Source of the DNA: Indolivaga alginatilytica
Lineage (GTDB): Bacteria > Bacteroidota > Bacteroidia > Bacteroidales > Dysgonomonadaceae
Length of the DNA: 64,000 nucleotides
Reading direction: 5' to 3'
Assembly (NCBI RefSeq): GCF_003201355.1
Contig: NZ_QICL01000005.1
Span: forward strand, 124,001 to 188,000
Shown here: positions 1 to 10,019 of the stretch, one piece after another
How the letters are laid out: each line of letters begins with the position of its first letter
Numbering within the stretch: position 1 is the first letter of the stretch
Position numbers and translations under genes: made by a program
The notes under the pieces: generated by a model
The model's database searches: none
What the model was told of the DNA's origin: nothing
Seen by the model: only the letters and a program-made list of their open reading frames with translations

Positions 1-1757
1 CCGCTGGGTTCTATAATTCCGGCATCGCCTACATATACAAACTCCTGTTCGGAATATAAATACCACAATGCACTGTTAACGATAAGACGAGGGATTGGTT
101 TCCAGATACTACCAAGATCCGAACCGAAAGCCCGGGGAACCGTCTTCCGTTCTTTATCAGTAACAACTACACGAGTATCGTTAGAATGAAATCCGAGTCC
201 TGATTTAAGATAGAATTGCAGATTATTATTTTCACTGTATATAAAGTTTAATTTAGGAGATACCAATGTTTTTTGAACACCTTTATTTTTATAAACAGTA
301 TCTAATCTGTCCTGATAATTAAATTGAAACTGATCTATTCTTAAAGCAGGTGCTATAGTTAATTTACCTAGCTCAAATTGGGCATTTGCATAGGCGAATA
401 TATTCGATTGGTCTATATCTCCAAGCATCACATGAGAAAGTGTAATGTAGCGTTCTTTAGTTCTCGATAACTCTGAGCCTTTGATTGCATCGGCACGAAA
501 TCCAACGCCTCCTTGTATAGAGGTTCTTACATCTCCCAGATCAAGAGTTTTTCCCCATTCGGTATTCAATCCAAAGATGTCTCTGCTTTCCTTTTGCCTG
601 ATCTGGTCTCCATTTATAGGATCTTCCAGAAAGAATGTAAAATTCGAATATAATTCAAATTTGTATTTGCTATAGAATGTGTTTGCTTTGAAGTAGGTAT
701 TGTCATCAATGGCTTTAAAATAAGCAGCATTGACATTCGTGCGTGAAGTATTTCCTCCTTCAGTGTCATCTACTGCACCGAACCAAGAGATAGTACCGTC
801 ATTTACAAGACGCAAAGGTATTTGTCCTGACGCATCCCACTTACTGGTGAAGTGAGAAACTGTTAAAGAGAATTTGCTGTTATCGTTGAATCTGGAAGTG
901 TATTTCCCGAAAAGATTTATTCTTTTGAAGTGCTGAGGGGCGTCGAAAGGACCATCGGTAAGGAGATATTCGGTTGCTATATAAGCGTCTTGGTTGGCTT
1001 TGTCTTGATCCAGAATATTAAACATTCCGATGATGCGTTTAGTATTGAACTGTCCTAGCTCTACTCCTACAGTACTTTTATCAAGTTTTTCTTTTGTTTT
1101 GAATGCAACATAACCGGCTGTAGCAAAATCTCCTTTATCTGCATAATAAGGGCCTTTTCCGAAGTCTATTTTATCTACTGTTTCCGGTATTAGAAAGTGT
1201 AAGTCTGCATAGCCTTGTCCATGAGCATGAGATACCATATTAACAGGCATTCCATCTACCGATATGGCTATATCGGTTCCGTGATCAAGGTCGAATCCAC
1301 GTAGGAACAACTGTTCGGCTTTACCACCTCCTGCATGTTGTCCAATAAATAATCCCGGTACTTTTCGTAGTATTTCCTGTGACGAGTTTACGGGAGTAAC
1401 TTTGAGGTCGATGGCTGTAATGAAATTTAAGCCTGCAAGTTTGGGGTGTATGACAACTTCTTCGAGGCGAAGAACATCTTCATCCAGAATAACAGTTTCA
1501 GTTTCTGATATATTTGCTTTTATTTCGAGGGTTTTATATCCTAACCCTCCGATTGATAAGATGTCGTTTTGTGCAGTCTTGTCTAATGTAAATACTCCGA
1601 ATTCATTGCTATGAGTGTGCTGATTTGTTCTGGCATTAAATATCTGGACTCCTTCAATTGGTTTGCCATTTTGATTTGTGATCTTGCCTTTAGCAATTTG
1701 CCCTGATGCTGTCACAGCAATTATCAAGAGTATAAATGTCAGAATTGCAGATTTCAT
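1..1757 (-). CDS. TonB-dependent receptor, 3' part missing
   Basis: Outer-membrane TonB-dependent receptor read on the minus strand from ATG at 1757; about 585 codons are present and the C-terminal barrel runs off the left edge. A signal peptide (MKSAILTFILLIIAVTASGQ) is followed by a carboxypeptidase-regulatory-like domain (about residues 20-100, GKPIEGVQIFNA...), then the plug (about 110-230) and barrel strands. The plug contains the His-rich stretch SHAHGQGYADLHFLIPE, a pattern I associate with receptors of the metal/chelate type rather than the SusC glycan type; the substrate is not proven. No SusD follows upstream, so a PUL role is unlikely. The 13-mer at 1772-1784 just ahead of the ATG recurs before the NikR-linked receptor at 51665. 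Confidence 0.9.
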   Translation of the reverse strand, partial: MKSAILTFILLIIAVTASGQIAKGKITNQNGKPIEGVQIFNARTNQHTHSNEFGVFTLDKTAQNDILSIGGLGYKTLEIKANISETETVILDEDVLRLEEVVIHPKLAGLNFITAIDLKVTPVNSSQEILRKVPGLFIGQHAGGGKAEQLFLRGFDLDHGTDIAISVDGMPVNMVSHAHGQGYADLHFLIPETVDKIDFGKGPYYADKGDFATAGYVAFKTKEKLDKSTVGVELGQFNTKRIIGMFNILDQDKANQDAYIATEYLLTDGPFDAPQHFKRINLFGKYTSRFNDNSKFSLTVSHFTSKWDASGQIPLRLVNDGTISWFGAVDDTEGGNTSRTNVNAAYFKAIDDNTYFKANTFYSKYKFELYSNFTFFLEDPINGDQIRQKESRDIFGLNTEWGKTLDLGDVRTSIQGGVGFRADAIKGSELSRTKERYITLSHVMLGDIDQSNIFAYANAQFELGKLTIAPALRIDQFQFNYQDRLDTVYKNKGVQKTLVSPKLNFIYSENNNLQFYLKSGLGFHSNDTRVVVTDKERKTVPRAFGSDLGSIWKPIPRLIVNSALWYLYSEQEFVYVGDAGIIEPS

Positions 1758-2382
1758 AATGTTACCTTTTAAATATTCGTGTTATTCATAACAGATAAAC
1801 ATTATTTATTGTTCAATAAGTGAAATAAGTCTTAAAATTTCAGACTCAATAGCATTGGATTAAATTTAAAGTTTACAGAATGTTTGTTATTGATTGATCC
1901 TTCTCTGGAGCAGTAAAAGCAGGTTTTAGAGTATTGAAAGGAGCTAAAGACTAAACTGTTTATATTTTAATCAAAAAATACTAAAGTGTATTTAAGTTAT
2001 TTATTTATAGTGTTTTGTGTTTTTTTAAAGATATAAGCCAAGCCTATTGAGATAATTAATTATGTTTTATAACATACTCATGCTGTGAACTAAAATAACC
2101 TTGTTGATTTAACTGTAGTCCAATTTTCAGATGACTTTTATAGAAGATTATATACAAAGCTTTTAGAAAATAGAATATACAAATATTAACAATCTGGAAG
2201 GTGTGATTACTACTTATGCTTAGGCTAAGAGAAGATAAGTTAATTCAGCTTTCTTTATCAAGTTCTTTGAGAAATAGTATCCGGAGATTATCTATATTCT
2301 ATATAAAACTTATCTAGGTTTAGATCTTGCTTCTATTTTTTGTACTTTTATGTTATTCTTCGACAGAAATATATTTTAAAAA
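1758..2382. other. 625-bp intergenic region, divergent promoters
   Basis: AT-rich spacer between the divergent receptor (1757, minus) and pdxY (2383, plus). I see no ORF of useful length, no tRNA and no strong hairpin. It must hold both promoters. The best pdxY candidate is a degenerate TTTA (2319-2322), N20, TACTTTTA (2343-2350), which falls short of the Bacteroidota consensus TTTG-N19-TAnnTTTG. Confidence 0.5.
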
Positions 2383-3207
2383 ATGAAAAATAAAATACTA
2401 TCTATACAAAGTAAGGTTGTATATGGTTATGTGGGAAATAATATTGCTGAGTTAGCAATACAATTACATGGATTAGACGTGATTTCGTTTCCAACAGTTT
2501 TTTTATCAGCACATACGGGGCATAGACCTATTCATGGTAAAGCTATATCCAAGGAATTCTTTGAAGACTTAATTCAAGGAATAGAGGAGATTGATGTACT
2601 GGACAGTATATTTTGTGCTGTTACAGGATATATAGGCTCTGAGGAAATTCTGCTTTCGTCCTCTGAGTTTATACAGAGAATTAAAAAAGCATATCCTGAA
2701 AAATTATATATTTGCGATCCTGTGATGGGCGACATAAATACAGGGTTGTATGTTCCCGAAAGTGTTGCCGCAAAGCTGATGGCTACTCTTATTCCTTTTT
2801 GCGATATATTGACCCCTAATTTTTTCGAACTTGAATATATTCTACAGCGTAAAATAACTACAATTGATGAGATTGCAGAGTCTATAAAAATAAATTCGCT
2901 TTTGAATAAAAAGATTATTATTGCAACGGGTTGTAGATTGGAAGATACACCGAAAGGACAGATTGAAACTATTGTTATAGACGGAGATAAGATAGAGAGG
3001 ATTTATTCACACAATATAGATATTGATACTGTGGGAACGGGCGATCTTTTCACTGCTATCTTTGCATCCCAGTTGGCTAAAGGTAGAGATATTGTTGCCG
3101 CAACTATAATAGCTTCCGAGACAATATGCAGTGTACTTGGCTATATAGTAGAAAAAGGCATGGATGAAATGAATGCCGAATGTTTATTGAAATATATTAG
3201 AGAGTAA
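2383..3207 (+). CDS. pdxY: Pyridoxal/pyridoxamine kinase (PdxY-like)
   Basis: Salvage kinase that phosphorylates pyridoxal, pyridoxine or pyridoxamine with ATP to feed PLP; cytosolic, ribokinase superfamily. At 274 aa it is close to the usual PdxY/PdxK length (about 285). Visible features are the N-terminal MKNKILSIQSKVVYGYVGN substrate/ATP region, CDPVMGD near residue 113, LTPNFFELE near 143 and the catalytic GTGD anion-hole motif (DTVGTGDLF) near 220. It stands alone: divergent from the receptor and convergent with the efflux operon, with a dispersed repeat (3230-3310) right behind it. PdxY rather than HMP kinase ThiD is preferred because of the QSxVVYGxxGN start; substrate preference among the vitamers cannot be read. 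Confidence 0.88.
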   Translation: MKNKILSIQSKVVYGYVGNNIAELAIQLHGLDVISFPTVFLSAHTGHRPIHGKAISKEFFEDLIQGIEEIDVLDSIFCAVTGYIGSEEILLSSSEFIQRIKKAYPEKLYICDPVMGDINTGLYVPESVAAKLMATLIPFCDILTPNFFELEYILQRKITTIDEIAESIKINSLLNKKIIIATGCRLEDTPKGQIETIVIDGDKIERIYSHNIDIDTVGTGDLFTAIFASQLAKGRDIVAATIIASETICSVLGYIVEKGMDEMNAECLLKYIRE

Positions 3208-3229
3208 GCAAAAAATAATTAGAGTAAGG

Positions 3230-3310
3230 GTAAATATTTATTGTTGCATTTTATAATTATAACTGTCTCTTGTTATTATACATGCCAGAGTGATAAATAG
3301 GTCTGAGACC
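3230..3310. repeat. 81-bp dispersed repeat, copy A
   Basis: This 81-bp stretch aligns without gaps to 57355-57435 (copy B) with 14 mismatches by my count, about 83% identity and mostly transitions. It ends in the palindrome GGTC-TGA-GACC (3301-3310), directly against the stop codon of the TolC-like gene (TAG, complement of 3311-3313). It fills the gap between the convergent pdxY and TolC genes. Identity of the element is unknown; REP/MITE-like is an inference. Confidence 0.7.
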
Positions 3311-4627
3311 CTAGTATATGTAGGATAACATTTTTCCACTAAGCTGAATTAATGATATTTCGCAAAGCTTAGTATTATATTGTGCTTCTATAAGCCGATC
3401 TTCGGCTTCTAATAGACTATTCTGTGCTTCACGTAATTCAATACCTGATAGATCTCCTAATTTATAGCGTTCAAGAGCAATAGTATAATTATCCTGAGCG
3501 GTTTGAAGATTTTCTTTCTCAAGATTGGTAAGTTCCATGTTATTTTGGTATGCCATCCACATTTTAGAAAGGTCAGTTCTTAAAGAAAGTTCTACTTGTT
3601 GGTATTCCAGTTCTTTGTTTTGAACTTCTATTCTAGCATTTTTACGTTTACGCTCTCTATTAAATCCATCAAAAATATTGAATCCTACCGTCACTCCATA
3701 GTTGAACCCTAAATTTTTCTGACGGTCAAAAGAACCTACTTCATACATGTTTTGAGTAAACCCGTATCCTGCATTTACTTTTACATAGGGGAAATATTGG
3801 CTTTGTATTGCCTTAAGATCAAGAACACTTATATTCTTATCTTTTTTGTATAATTGGAGGAAAACATTTGAAGCCTGTAAGTTTTGCCAGATGTCATCTT
3901 TGTTGAGAAATGGATTAAAATCAATGATAGAATCTGTAATCAATAAGGGATGCTCCACATCGTCCATCGCCATCAGTTGATTAATCTGCACACGTGAAGT
4001 AAATATAACTTCATTCTGTTTAATCAGCATCGAGCTATCGGCATTGAAGTCGACTTTTGCCTGTTGCAATTCGAGACGTGATCCTGCTCCTATACTATAG
4101 CGGGCTTCAACTATTCTAAGACGTTCTCTCGAAAGTTTCACTGCATACCTTAGGTTGTTCAGCCTTGTCTTTTGCTGTATATAGTTGTAATATTCATTGG
4201 AAATATTTGTAACGAAATTCTCAATGGCTAGTCTTGTATTAAGGTCTCCTATTTGTTGAAGCTCTTTCAAACGCCCGTAATTAGCTTGAATATTAAATCC
4301 GTCGAAGACAGTCCAATCTAAATTAATACCGGCATTCAGAGCTTGATTATGTACGCCGTTATTTTTAGTAATGTCTCCCGAGGTTAAGCGTTGTTCCGTA
4401 TTATTTACTGTACCCGAATAGCCACTATTCAAGTTTAGATAAGGCAAGTATCCGGCATTACCTATCGTTAAATTATTGTCAGCTATTTTTTCATCATTAC
4501 GTATAATTCTGATTTGGTAATTCCGGTCTAAACCTATTTCAATGCAGCGTTTGAGATCGAAAACATCTTGAGCAAACAGACAATAAGGTAGTGCGAACAG
4601 TAGTATAATAATGTAATGTCTTTTCAT
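3311..4627 (-). CDS. TolC-family outer-membrane efflux channel
   Basis: Outer-membrane exit duct of the tripartite efflux system encoded by this operon. It has 438 aa, typical for Bacteroidota TolC/OprM-like (OEP) proteins. A signal peptide ending CLFAQ is followed by DVFDLKRCIEIGLDRNYQIRI, the classic first OEP repeat, and two long alpha-helical repeats (about residues 25-220 and 235-430) rich in coiled-coil heptads. There is no lipobox, so it is not an OprM-type lipoprotein. It is the last gene of the operon, 29 bp after the RND pump, and its stop codon abuts repeat copy A. Confidence 0.93.
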   Translation of the reverse strand: MKRHYIIILLFALPYCLFAQDVFDLKRCIEIGLDRNYQIRIIRNDEKIADNNLTIGNAGYLPYLNLNSGYSGTVNNTEQRLTSGDITKNNGVHNQALNAGINLDWTVFDGFNIQANYGRLKELQQIGDLNTRLAIENFVTNISNEYYNYIQQKTRLNNLRYAVKLSRERLRIVEARYSIGAGSRLELQQAKVDFNADSSMLIKQNEVIFTSRVQINQLMAMDDVEHPLLITDSIIDFNPFLNKDDIWQNLQASNVFLQLYKKDKNISVLDLKAIQSQYFPYVKVNAGYGFTQNMYEVGSFDRQKNLGFNYGVTVGFNIFDGFNRERKRKNARIEVQNKELEYQQVELSLRTDLSKMWMAYQNNMELTNLEKENLQTAQDNYTIALERYKLGDLSGIELREAQNSLLEAEDRLIEAQYNTKLCEISLIQLSGKMLSYIY

Positions 4628-4656
4628 AATTCCAAGAATTCAATTTAATCAAAGCT

Positions 4657-7600
4657 TTAGGCTTTCTCTTCATTTTTTTTAGGCTTCTTTGTTCTGTCAG
4701 TAGATATATATAAATACATTACAGGTACAATAAATACGGTGAGGAACGTGGAGATAGTCATACCTCCAATTACGGCAACACCCATTGCTATACGTCCGTT
4801 CGAACCTTCTGCAGTAGCTAAAACCAGAGGTAATAAACCCAGTATGGTTGCGAAACTGGTCATAAGGATAGGACGCAGACGTTGTACTGATGCCCCTTGA
4901 ATGGCTTCGAGCCTACTCATACCTGTCTCTTGACGTTGGTTGGCAAATTCGACGATAAGTATACCGTTCTTGGCAACCAATCCAATCAGCATGATAATAC
5001 CTATCTGACTGAATATATTCATGGTGATACCCCAGATGTACATAAAAAGTAATGCTCCGGCTATGGCTAGCGGTACGGTAAGCATTATAACCAGAGGGTC
5101 TTTGAAACTCTCGAACTGTGCGGCTAGTATAAGGAATATAAGTACTATAGCTAACAGGAATGCAAACATAAGACTTGATGAGCTTTCTCTAAAATCTTTA
5201 GAGTCGCCGGCTAATGCCGTACGGAAATTTTCATCAAGAGTCTCTTTTGCTATACGATCCATCTCGTTCAGTCCGGCACCGATCGTTACTCCCGGCGAGA
5301 GACCGGCGGATACGGTTGCAGAGTTGAAACGATTGTAACGATATAGTTGCGGAGGTGCCACACTTTCCTCCAGTTCTACTAAATTGTCTAGCTGAATCAT
5401 ACTGCCATTTAGATTTTTCAGATATATAGACTTCAGATCTAAAGGTGTATTTCGTTGTTGACGGTTGATTTCCGCTAATATCTGGTATTGCTTTCCATTC
5501 ATGTAAAAGTAACCCATCCGTTGTCCGCTCAATGCATATTGAAGTGTTTGTCCAATATCACGTGTGCTGACTCCTAGTAAGGCAGCCTTATCTCTATCTA
5601 TTTTAATTCGGGTTTCGGGTTTTGTAAATTTCAGATTTACATCAGCCATCTGAAATAAGGGACTTTCATTTACCTTTTGCATGAACAAGGGAATGAATTC
5701 TTCCAATTTCTTAATGTTAGGGGCTTGCAGAACATACTGAATAGGCATACTTGTGCGTCGTCCGCCAAAAGTAGATTGTTGTTGTACAAAAGCACGGGCT
5801 TCGGTTTCTTTCCTCAGAGGAGCCGAAAGTTCATCTGCTATCTCCATCTGACTTTTTTTCCGGTCTTGAATATCGGGCAATACAACAGTTATATTTCCGC
5901 CTCCACTTCGGGCACGCATAATATTCGAAACTCTTTCGGGTACAACAGAATCCACTATTTGAGATATTTTTTCTACATAATCTCTATAGAATTCGTAAGT
6001 TGCACCTTCGGGAGCGCTCACCCTTATGGATACTTGGGATCTATCTTCCAAAGGAGCCATCTCGGATGGTATATTTTTTCCAAGGAAAATGATTCCAATA
6101 AATGTTATTATTATAATAGGCCACACCAGAAATTTATGTGCAAGAAAATAGTTTAAACCTTTACTATATGCCGAGTTCATTCCTTTGAAGAAAGGATCGG
6201 TAACGCGGTAAAACCATCCGGGCTTGTCGTTCCTTTTTAGCAATTTGGTAGCTAACATGGGGGTGAATGTCAGAGCAACAAAGGATGAAATAAGTACTGA
6301 TCCCGCAATAACCATACTGAACTCACGGAACAAACGACCCGTCATTCCTTCGAGAAAGACAATAGGGAAAAATACAGCTACCAATGTTATTGTTGTTGAG
6401 ATAACGGCAAACAGAATTTCTTTTGAACCCTCAATACCTGCTTCCAAAGGAGCCATACCCTCTTCAATCTTGATATAAATATTTTCGGTGACGACAATAG
6501 CATCATCAACTACTAACCCCACCGCCAAAACGACGGCTAACATAGACAAGACATTAATAGAATATCCTGCAACATACATCACAAAGAAAGCTCCGATCAA
6601 CGATATAGGAATCACCACACAAGGTACTAATGTAACGCGCCAGTCACGTAAAAAGAGAAATATAATGATTACTACCAGAAGGAAAGCTATATAGATTGTT
6701 TCTTCTACTTCGTGGATAGAGGTTCTGATAAATTTAGTGTTATCGAAGGCTATACCAAGCTGAACATCGTCCGGTAAGTCTTTTTTCATCTGCTCCAATC
6801 GGATCATTGTCTCATCTGAGATTTCTATCTGATTGGCTCCCGGTTGAGGGATGATGACGACACTTACCATCGGGATACCGTTTTTACGCATAATATTTCT
6901 TGGATTCTCGGTACCCAGTTCGGCTGTTCCTATATTCCCGAATCGAACAACATTATAGTTATCCTCTTTAATAACCAGATTATTAAACTCCTCGGGAGTT
7001 TCCATCAACCCCAAAGTTCGGATGGATAGTTCTATTTTGTCGCCTTCTATACTTCCTGAGGGTAATTCAACATTTTCCCTGTCGATAGCACTTTTTACAT
7101 CCATCGGAGTTATTCCGTAGGCTGCCATTTTTACAGGGTCGAGCCATAGGCGCATAGAATATCTATGTTGCCCCCATATTTCAACCGCACTAACATTCGG
7201 AATGGTTTGTAGGCGCTCTTTAATGGTGAGCTCTGCAATCTCACTCAATTCAAGCAACGATCGCTTTCCGCTTTGAACGGTCATCTGTATGATAGGGTTT
7301 GCATCGGCATCGGCTTTCGATACAGTCGGAGGGTCGCAATCGTTAGGTAAATATCTTTGAGCACGTGAAACCTTGTCTCGTACATCATTGGCGGCTGTTT
7401 CGAGATCGACATTCAGCTCAAATTCTACCGTAATATTACTTGAACCCTGACTACTGCTACTAACAAGTGAACGAATACCGGGAATGCCATTGATATTTTG
7501 CTCCAAAGGTTCGGTTATCTGACTCTCTATGATTTCAGCATTTGCTCCCGGATAAGATACGCTTACTGTAATAATAGGATTATCTATATTGGGATATTCA

Positions 7601-7704
7601 CGAACCCCCAAATATGTGTAACCGATCATCCCTAAGATAAAGATGATCAGCATAAATACCGTTGATAGAACGGGGCGTCGTATACTTAATTCCGAAATGG
7701 TCAT
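4657..7704 (-). CDS. RND efflux pump, HAE1/AcrB-like inner-membrane transporter
   Basis: Proton-driven inner-membrane pump for drugs or other hydrophobic compounds. At 1015 aa it has the standard RND layout: TM1 near residues 10-30, a first periplasmic porter/docking loop to about 335, TM2-TM6, a second loop (about 550-850) and TM7-TM12. The proton-relay Asp pair in TM4 is D400/D401 (GLVVDDAIVV), matching AcrB D407/D408, which argues for HAE1 rather than the metal (HME) type. It lies between its adaptor (93 bp upstream) and outer channel (29 bp downstream). The substrate cannot be inferred, and no TetR/MarR regulator is adjacent. Confidence 0.95.
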   Translation of the reverse strand: MTISELSIRRPVLSTVFMLIIFILGMIGYTYLGVREYPNIDNPIITVSVSYPGANAEIIESQITEPLEQNINGIPGIRSLVSSSSQGSSNITVEFELNVDLETAANDVRDKVSRAQRYLPNDCDPPTVSKADADANPIIQMTVQSGKRSLLELSEIAELTIKERLQTIPNVSAVEIWGQHRYSMRLWLDPVKMAAYGITPMDVKSAIDRENVELPSGSIEGDKIELSIRTLGLMETPEEFNNLVIKEDNYNVVRFGNIGTAELGTENPRNIMRKNGIPMVSVVIIPQPGANQIEISDETMIRLEQMKKDLPDDVQLGIAFDNTKFIRTSIHEVEETIYIAFLLVVIIIFLFLRDWRVTLVPCVVIPISLIGAFFVMYVAGYSINVLSMLAVVLAVGLVVDDAIVVTENIYIKIEEGMAPLEAGIEGSKEILFAVISTTITLVAVFFPIVFLEGMTGRLFREFSMVIAGSVLISSFVALTFTPMLATKLLKRNDKPGWFYRVTDPFFKGMNSAYSKGLNYFLAHKFLVWPIIIITFIGIIFLGKNIPSEMAPLEDRSQVSIRVSAPEGATYEFYRDYVEKISQIVDSVVPERVSNIMRARSGGGNITVVLPDIQDRKKSQMEIADELSAPLRKETEARAFVQQQSTFGGRRTSMPIQYVLQAPNIKKLEEFIPLFMQKVNESPLFQMADVNLKFTKPETRIKIDRDKAALLGVSTRDIGQTLQYALSGQRMGYFYMNGKQYQILAEINRQQRNTPLDLKSIYLKNLNGSMIQLDNLVELEESVAPPQLYRYNRFNSATVSAGLSPGVTIGAGLNEMDRIAKETLDENFRTALAGDSKDFRESSSSLMFAFLLAIVLIFLILAAQFESFKDPLVIMLTVPLAIAGALLFMYIWGITMNIFSQIGIIMLIGLVAKNGILIVEFANQRQETGMSRLEAIQGASVQRLRPILMTSFATILGLLPLVLATAEGSNGRIAMGVAVIGGMTISTFLTVFIVPVMYLYISTDRTKKPKKNEEKA

Positions 7705-7797
7705 ATGGCTGTAAACTTTTGATCGTAATTTGAAAATAACAATTCAGCTATTTTTTCTGTAGATAAGAAACTACAACAAGATAATTGGTGATGCACT

Positions 7798-8889
7798 TCA
7801 ATTTATATTATCAAGGGTAACAGGCATTCCATCCCGTAATTGCATAACTCCACTTACAAGAAGGGTATCTCCCAATTTTAGCCCGTCTAAGACCTGAATT
7901 GAAGAAGCTGTTCTCATTCCTTTTTTTAATTCTACCTGATGAGCCTTTCCTTCTTTATAGATATAGGCAATATCTCGTCCCATTTCGGCAACCGTTGATA
8001 AACTGGGAATAACCAACGTGTTTTTGATTTCCTGTAATTGTATTTCAATATTAGCAGAGTGCCCCGGCTTTAATTTTCCTCCTTCATTTTGGTAAATGGC
8101 ACGGGCTTTTAAAGTAAGTGTCTGCTTGTCAAGATTGGACTCAATAGCATATACCGAAGCTTTATATTTGTTGAGGTCGTTATCCAAGGTGAAAATAAGG
8201 GGAGTTCCTGCCTTTATATCATTAGCTTGTCTTTCGTTGACTGAAAATTCAATTTTAAGAGGTGAGATTTTTGTTAGCTTAGAGATAATTGTTGAGGAGG
8301 TAGCGTAAGCACCTTCACTCACAAGGCGTAGTCCGATAACACCTGTAAAAGGGGCTCTTAATTCTGTCTGAGCTATTTTTGATCTTACCAGCTCTATATC
8401 GGCGTTTAATTTACCTAATTCGGTGTTTACCGATTCGTATGCTTCCAGACTTACTGCGTCTTTTGCCAGAAGTGATTTTTGCCGAAAAACACGATCTTCA
8501 GCCAGAGGTTTTTGGGCTTCTAGTTTTTTTAGTTCAGCTTGTAATGGACTGTCATTTACTTTGGCTAACAAATCTCCCTTTTTGACAGAGGATCCTTCTT
8601 TAAAATAAATTTCAGTGATTTTCCCTGAGGTTTCGAATGCTAAATCAACTTCTTCATCGGGAATCAATATTCCCTTTGTTCGAAAAACGTCATTAAGATT
8701 CTCAAATTTTAATATTACTGCATTTACATTCAGCGATCTTTGTTCTCTACTTCCTCCTTTATTGCTTCCTGCGATTAGAGAATCTCCTTCTTTTGAAAGT
8801 AACATGTTTTTTATATTGGGATAAAATGCCATTCCGGCAATTATCAATACAATAGCAATTATCAGTGCAATTTTAGCCTTTTTATTCAT
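7798..8889 (-). CDS. RND periplasmic adaptor (membrane fusion protein)
   Basis: Bridges the RND pump to the TolC-like channel. It has 363 aa with an N-terminal anchor helix (about residues 6-24), an interrupted lipoyl/biotinyl-like domain (EVDLAFETSGKITEIYFKEGSSVKKGDLLAKV near 80-110 and AELRAPFTGVIGLR near 170), a short alpha-hairpin between them (about 115-165), a beta-barrel and a C-terminal membrane-proximal domain. There is no lipobox Cys, so it is held by the helix. As first gene of the operon it carries the promoter region, where a possible TATATTTG -7 box lies on the minus strand at 8938-8945. Confidence 0.93.
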   Translation of the reverse strand: MNKKAKIALIIAIVLIIAGMAFYPNIKNMLLSKEGDSLIAGSNKGGSREQRSLNVNAVILKFENLNDVFRTKGILIPDEEVDLAFETSGKITEIYFKEGSSVKKGDLLAKVNDSPLQAELKKLEAQKPLAEDRVFRQKSLLAKDAVSLEAYESVNTELGKLNADIELVRSKIAQTELRAPFTGVIGLRLVSEGAYATSSTIISKLTKISPLKIEFSVNERQANDIKAGTPLIFTLDNDLNKYKASVYAIESNLDKQTLTLKARAIYQNEGGKLKPGHSANIEIQLQEIKNTLVIPSLSTVAEMGRDIAYIYKEGKAHQVELKKGMRTASSIQVLDGLKLGDTLLVSGVMQLRDGMPVTLDNIN

Positions 8890-8937
8890 AAATATAATCA
8901 GTAAGGGACAAATATGTAACTAACGTAAGTTGTTTGA

Positions 8938-8945
8938 CAAATATA
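8938..8945 (-). promoter_or_regulatory. Possible -7 box of the RND efflux operon
   Basis: On the minus strand this reads TATATTTG, an exact TAnnTTTG match, 49 bp ahead of the adaptor ATG at 8889. No TTTG sits at the expected 19-bp spacing, so the call is tentative. Confidence 0.3.
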
Positions 8946-9096
8946 AAAACAAAAGGTTTAATTGGGTATTCGATTTTATTACTTTATTTTATTATTCAGA
9001 GTTTATGTTCAAAAAGAAAAGGTATTACGAATATACTTTGTGCCTACATTTTGTGTTCTTTGTGATTTTTATGTTGAAAAAATACATAAAACAAAA

Positions 9097-9129
9097 ACCG
9101 CCTGTTATCGGTATTGACAAACAGGCGGT
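9097..9129 (-). terminator. Terminator closing the xylan PUL operon
   Basis: Perfect 10-bp GC-rich stem (ACCGCCTGTT 9097-9106 with AACAGGCGGT 9120-9129), 13-nt loop. It lies 21 bp after the SDR stop codon, and on the minus strand a T-rich run follows the stem. This is a textbook intrinsic terminator and marks the 3' end of the operon that starts at susC. Confidence 0.85.
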
Positions 9130-9150
9130 ATCATTTATTATATAAGTATA

Positions 9151-9966
9151 TTACACTCCGCTAAAAGCCGAAAAACCACCATCTACAGGAAGAACCACCC
9201 CTGTAATAAAACTGGCGGCAGGGCTACATAGAAACTGTACAGCTCCGTTTAATTCGGTAATGTCTCCGAAACGATTCATAGGTGTTTTAGCTAAAACCTT
9301 TTGGCTTCGTTCAGTTAAAGACCCATCGGGATTGATAAGTACAGCCCTGTTTTGATCACCGATAAAAAATCCGGGAGCAAGTGCGTTTACGCGAATACCG
9401 TCTCCATATTTCAAAGCCATTTCAGTAGCTAGCCATTGAGTGAAATTGCTGATTCCTGTTTTTGCTACCGAATAACCGGGTACACGTGTAATTGCCGAAT
9501 ATGCAGCCATAGAAGAGATATTTATAATGCTTCCGCTTTTTTGTTCGGACATCACTTTTCCGAATACCATCGACGGATACACCGTTCCATTGAGGTTGAG
9601 GCTGGTGACTTTTTCCCAGTCTGAAATTTTCATATCGTGAAATGCTTGATCGGGTGCTAGTGTCGCTCCGGGCATATTTCCACCTGCTATATTCAACAGT
9701 ATATCGATACGTCCCCATTTGGCAAGAATCTCCTGTGCCACTTTTTCTAGGCTTTCTATATCGAGCACATTACCTATAATTCCGATTGCTTCGCCTCCAA
9801 TATCGGTCAATTCTTTGATTCTTACATCGAGTTGTTCCTGACGTATATCAATGGCTACTACTTTGGCTCCTGCCTCTACAAAACTTTTGGCTATGCTGCC
9901 TCCAAGAACACCTCCTGCTCCTGTAATAACAGCTACTTTTCCTGCAATACTAAATATTTCGTTCAT
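9151..9966 (-). CDS. SDR oxidoreductase, likely D-fructuronate reductase (UxuB role)
   Basis: Classical short-chain dehydrogenase, 271 aa. It shows the Rossmann motif TGAGGVLGG near residue 16-24, the NAG-equivalent NIAGG near 91, catalytic S near 150, and Y165-x3-K169 (GYSVAK). It probably interconverts D-fructuronate and D-mannonate with NAD(P)H. That assignment rests on the neighbour: it directly follows uxuA (mannonate dehydratase) at the end of a glucuronoxylan operon, and many Bacteroidota use an SDR here rather than the long-chain UxuB. Canonical uxaC, kdgK and kdgA are not in the window. A repeat element lies between it and uxuA. A gluconate 5-dehydrogenase-like activity is the main alternative from sequence alone. 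Confidence 0.85.
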   Translation of the reverse strand: MNEIFSIAGKVAVITGAGGVLGGSIAKSFVEAGAKVVAIDIRQEQLDVRIKELTDIGGEAIGIIGNVLDIESLEKVAQEILAKWGRIDILLNIAGGNMPGATLAPDQAFHDMKISDWEKVTSLNLNGTVYPSMVFGKVMSEQKSGSIINISSMAAYSAITRVPGYSVAKTGISNFTQWLATEMALKYGDGIRVNALAPGFFIGDQNRAVLINPDGSLTERSQKVLAKTPMNRFGDITELNGAVQFLCSPAASFITGVVLPVDGGFSAFSGV

Positions 9967-10019
9967 CTTATTTTTATTTATTAGAGTTTATATTCATTAG
10001 AAACACAAGGAACATCATA

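Noticed and set aside
5677-6156. 159-aa frame antisense to the RND pump
   Set aside because: Shadow frame with no signal, domain or spacing of its own.
8930-9145. 71-aa open frame in the gap before the efflux operon
   Set aside because: It runs straight through the intrinsic terminator at 9097-9129 and its AT-driven composition (F, K, Y) looks random.
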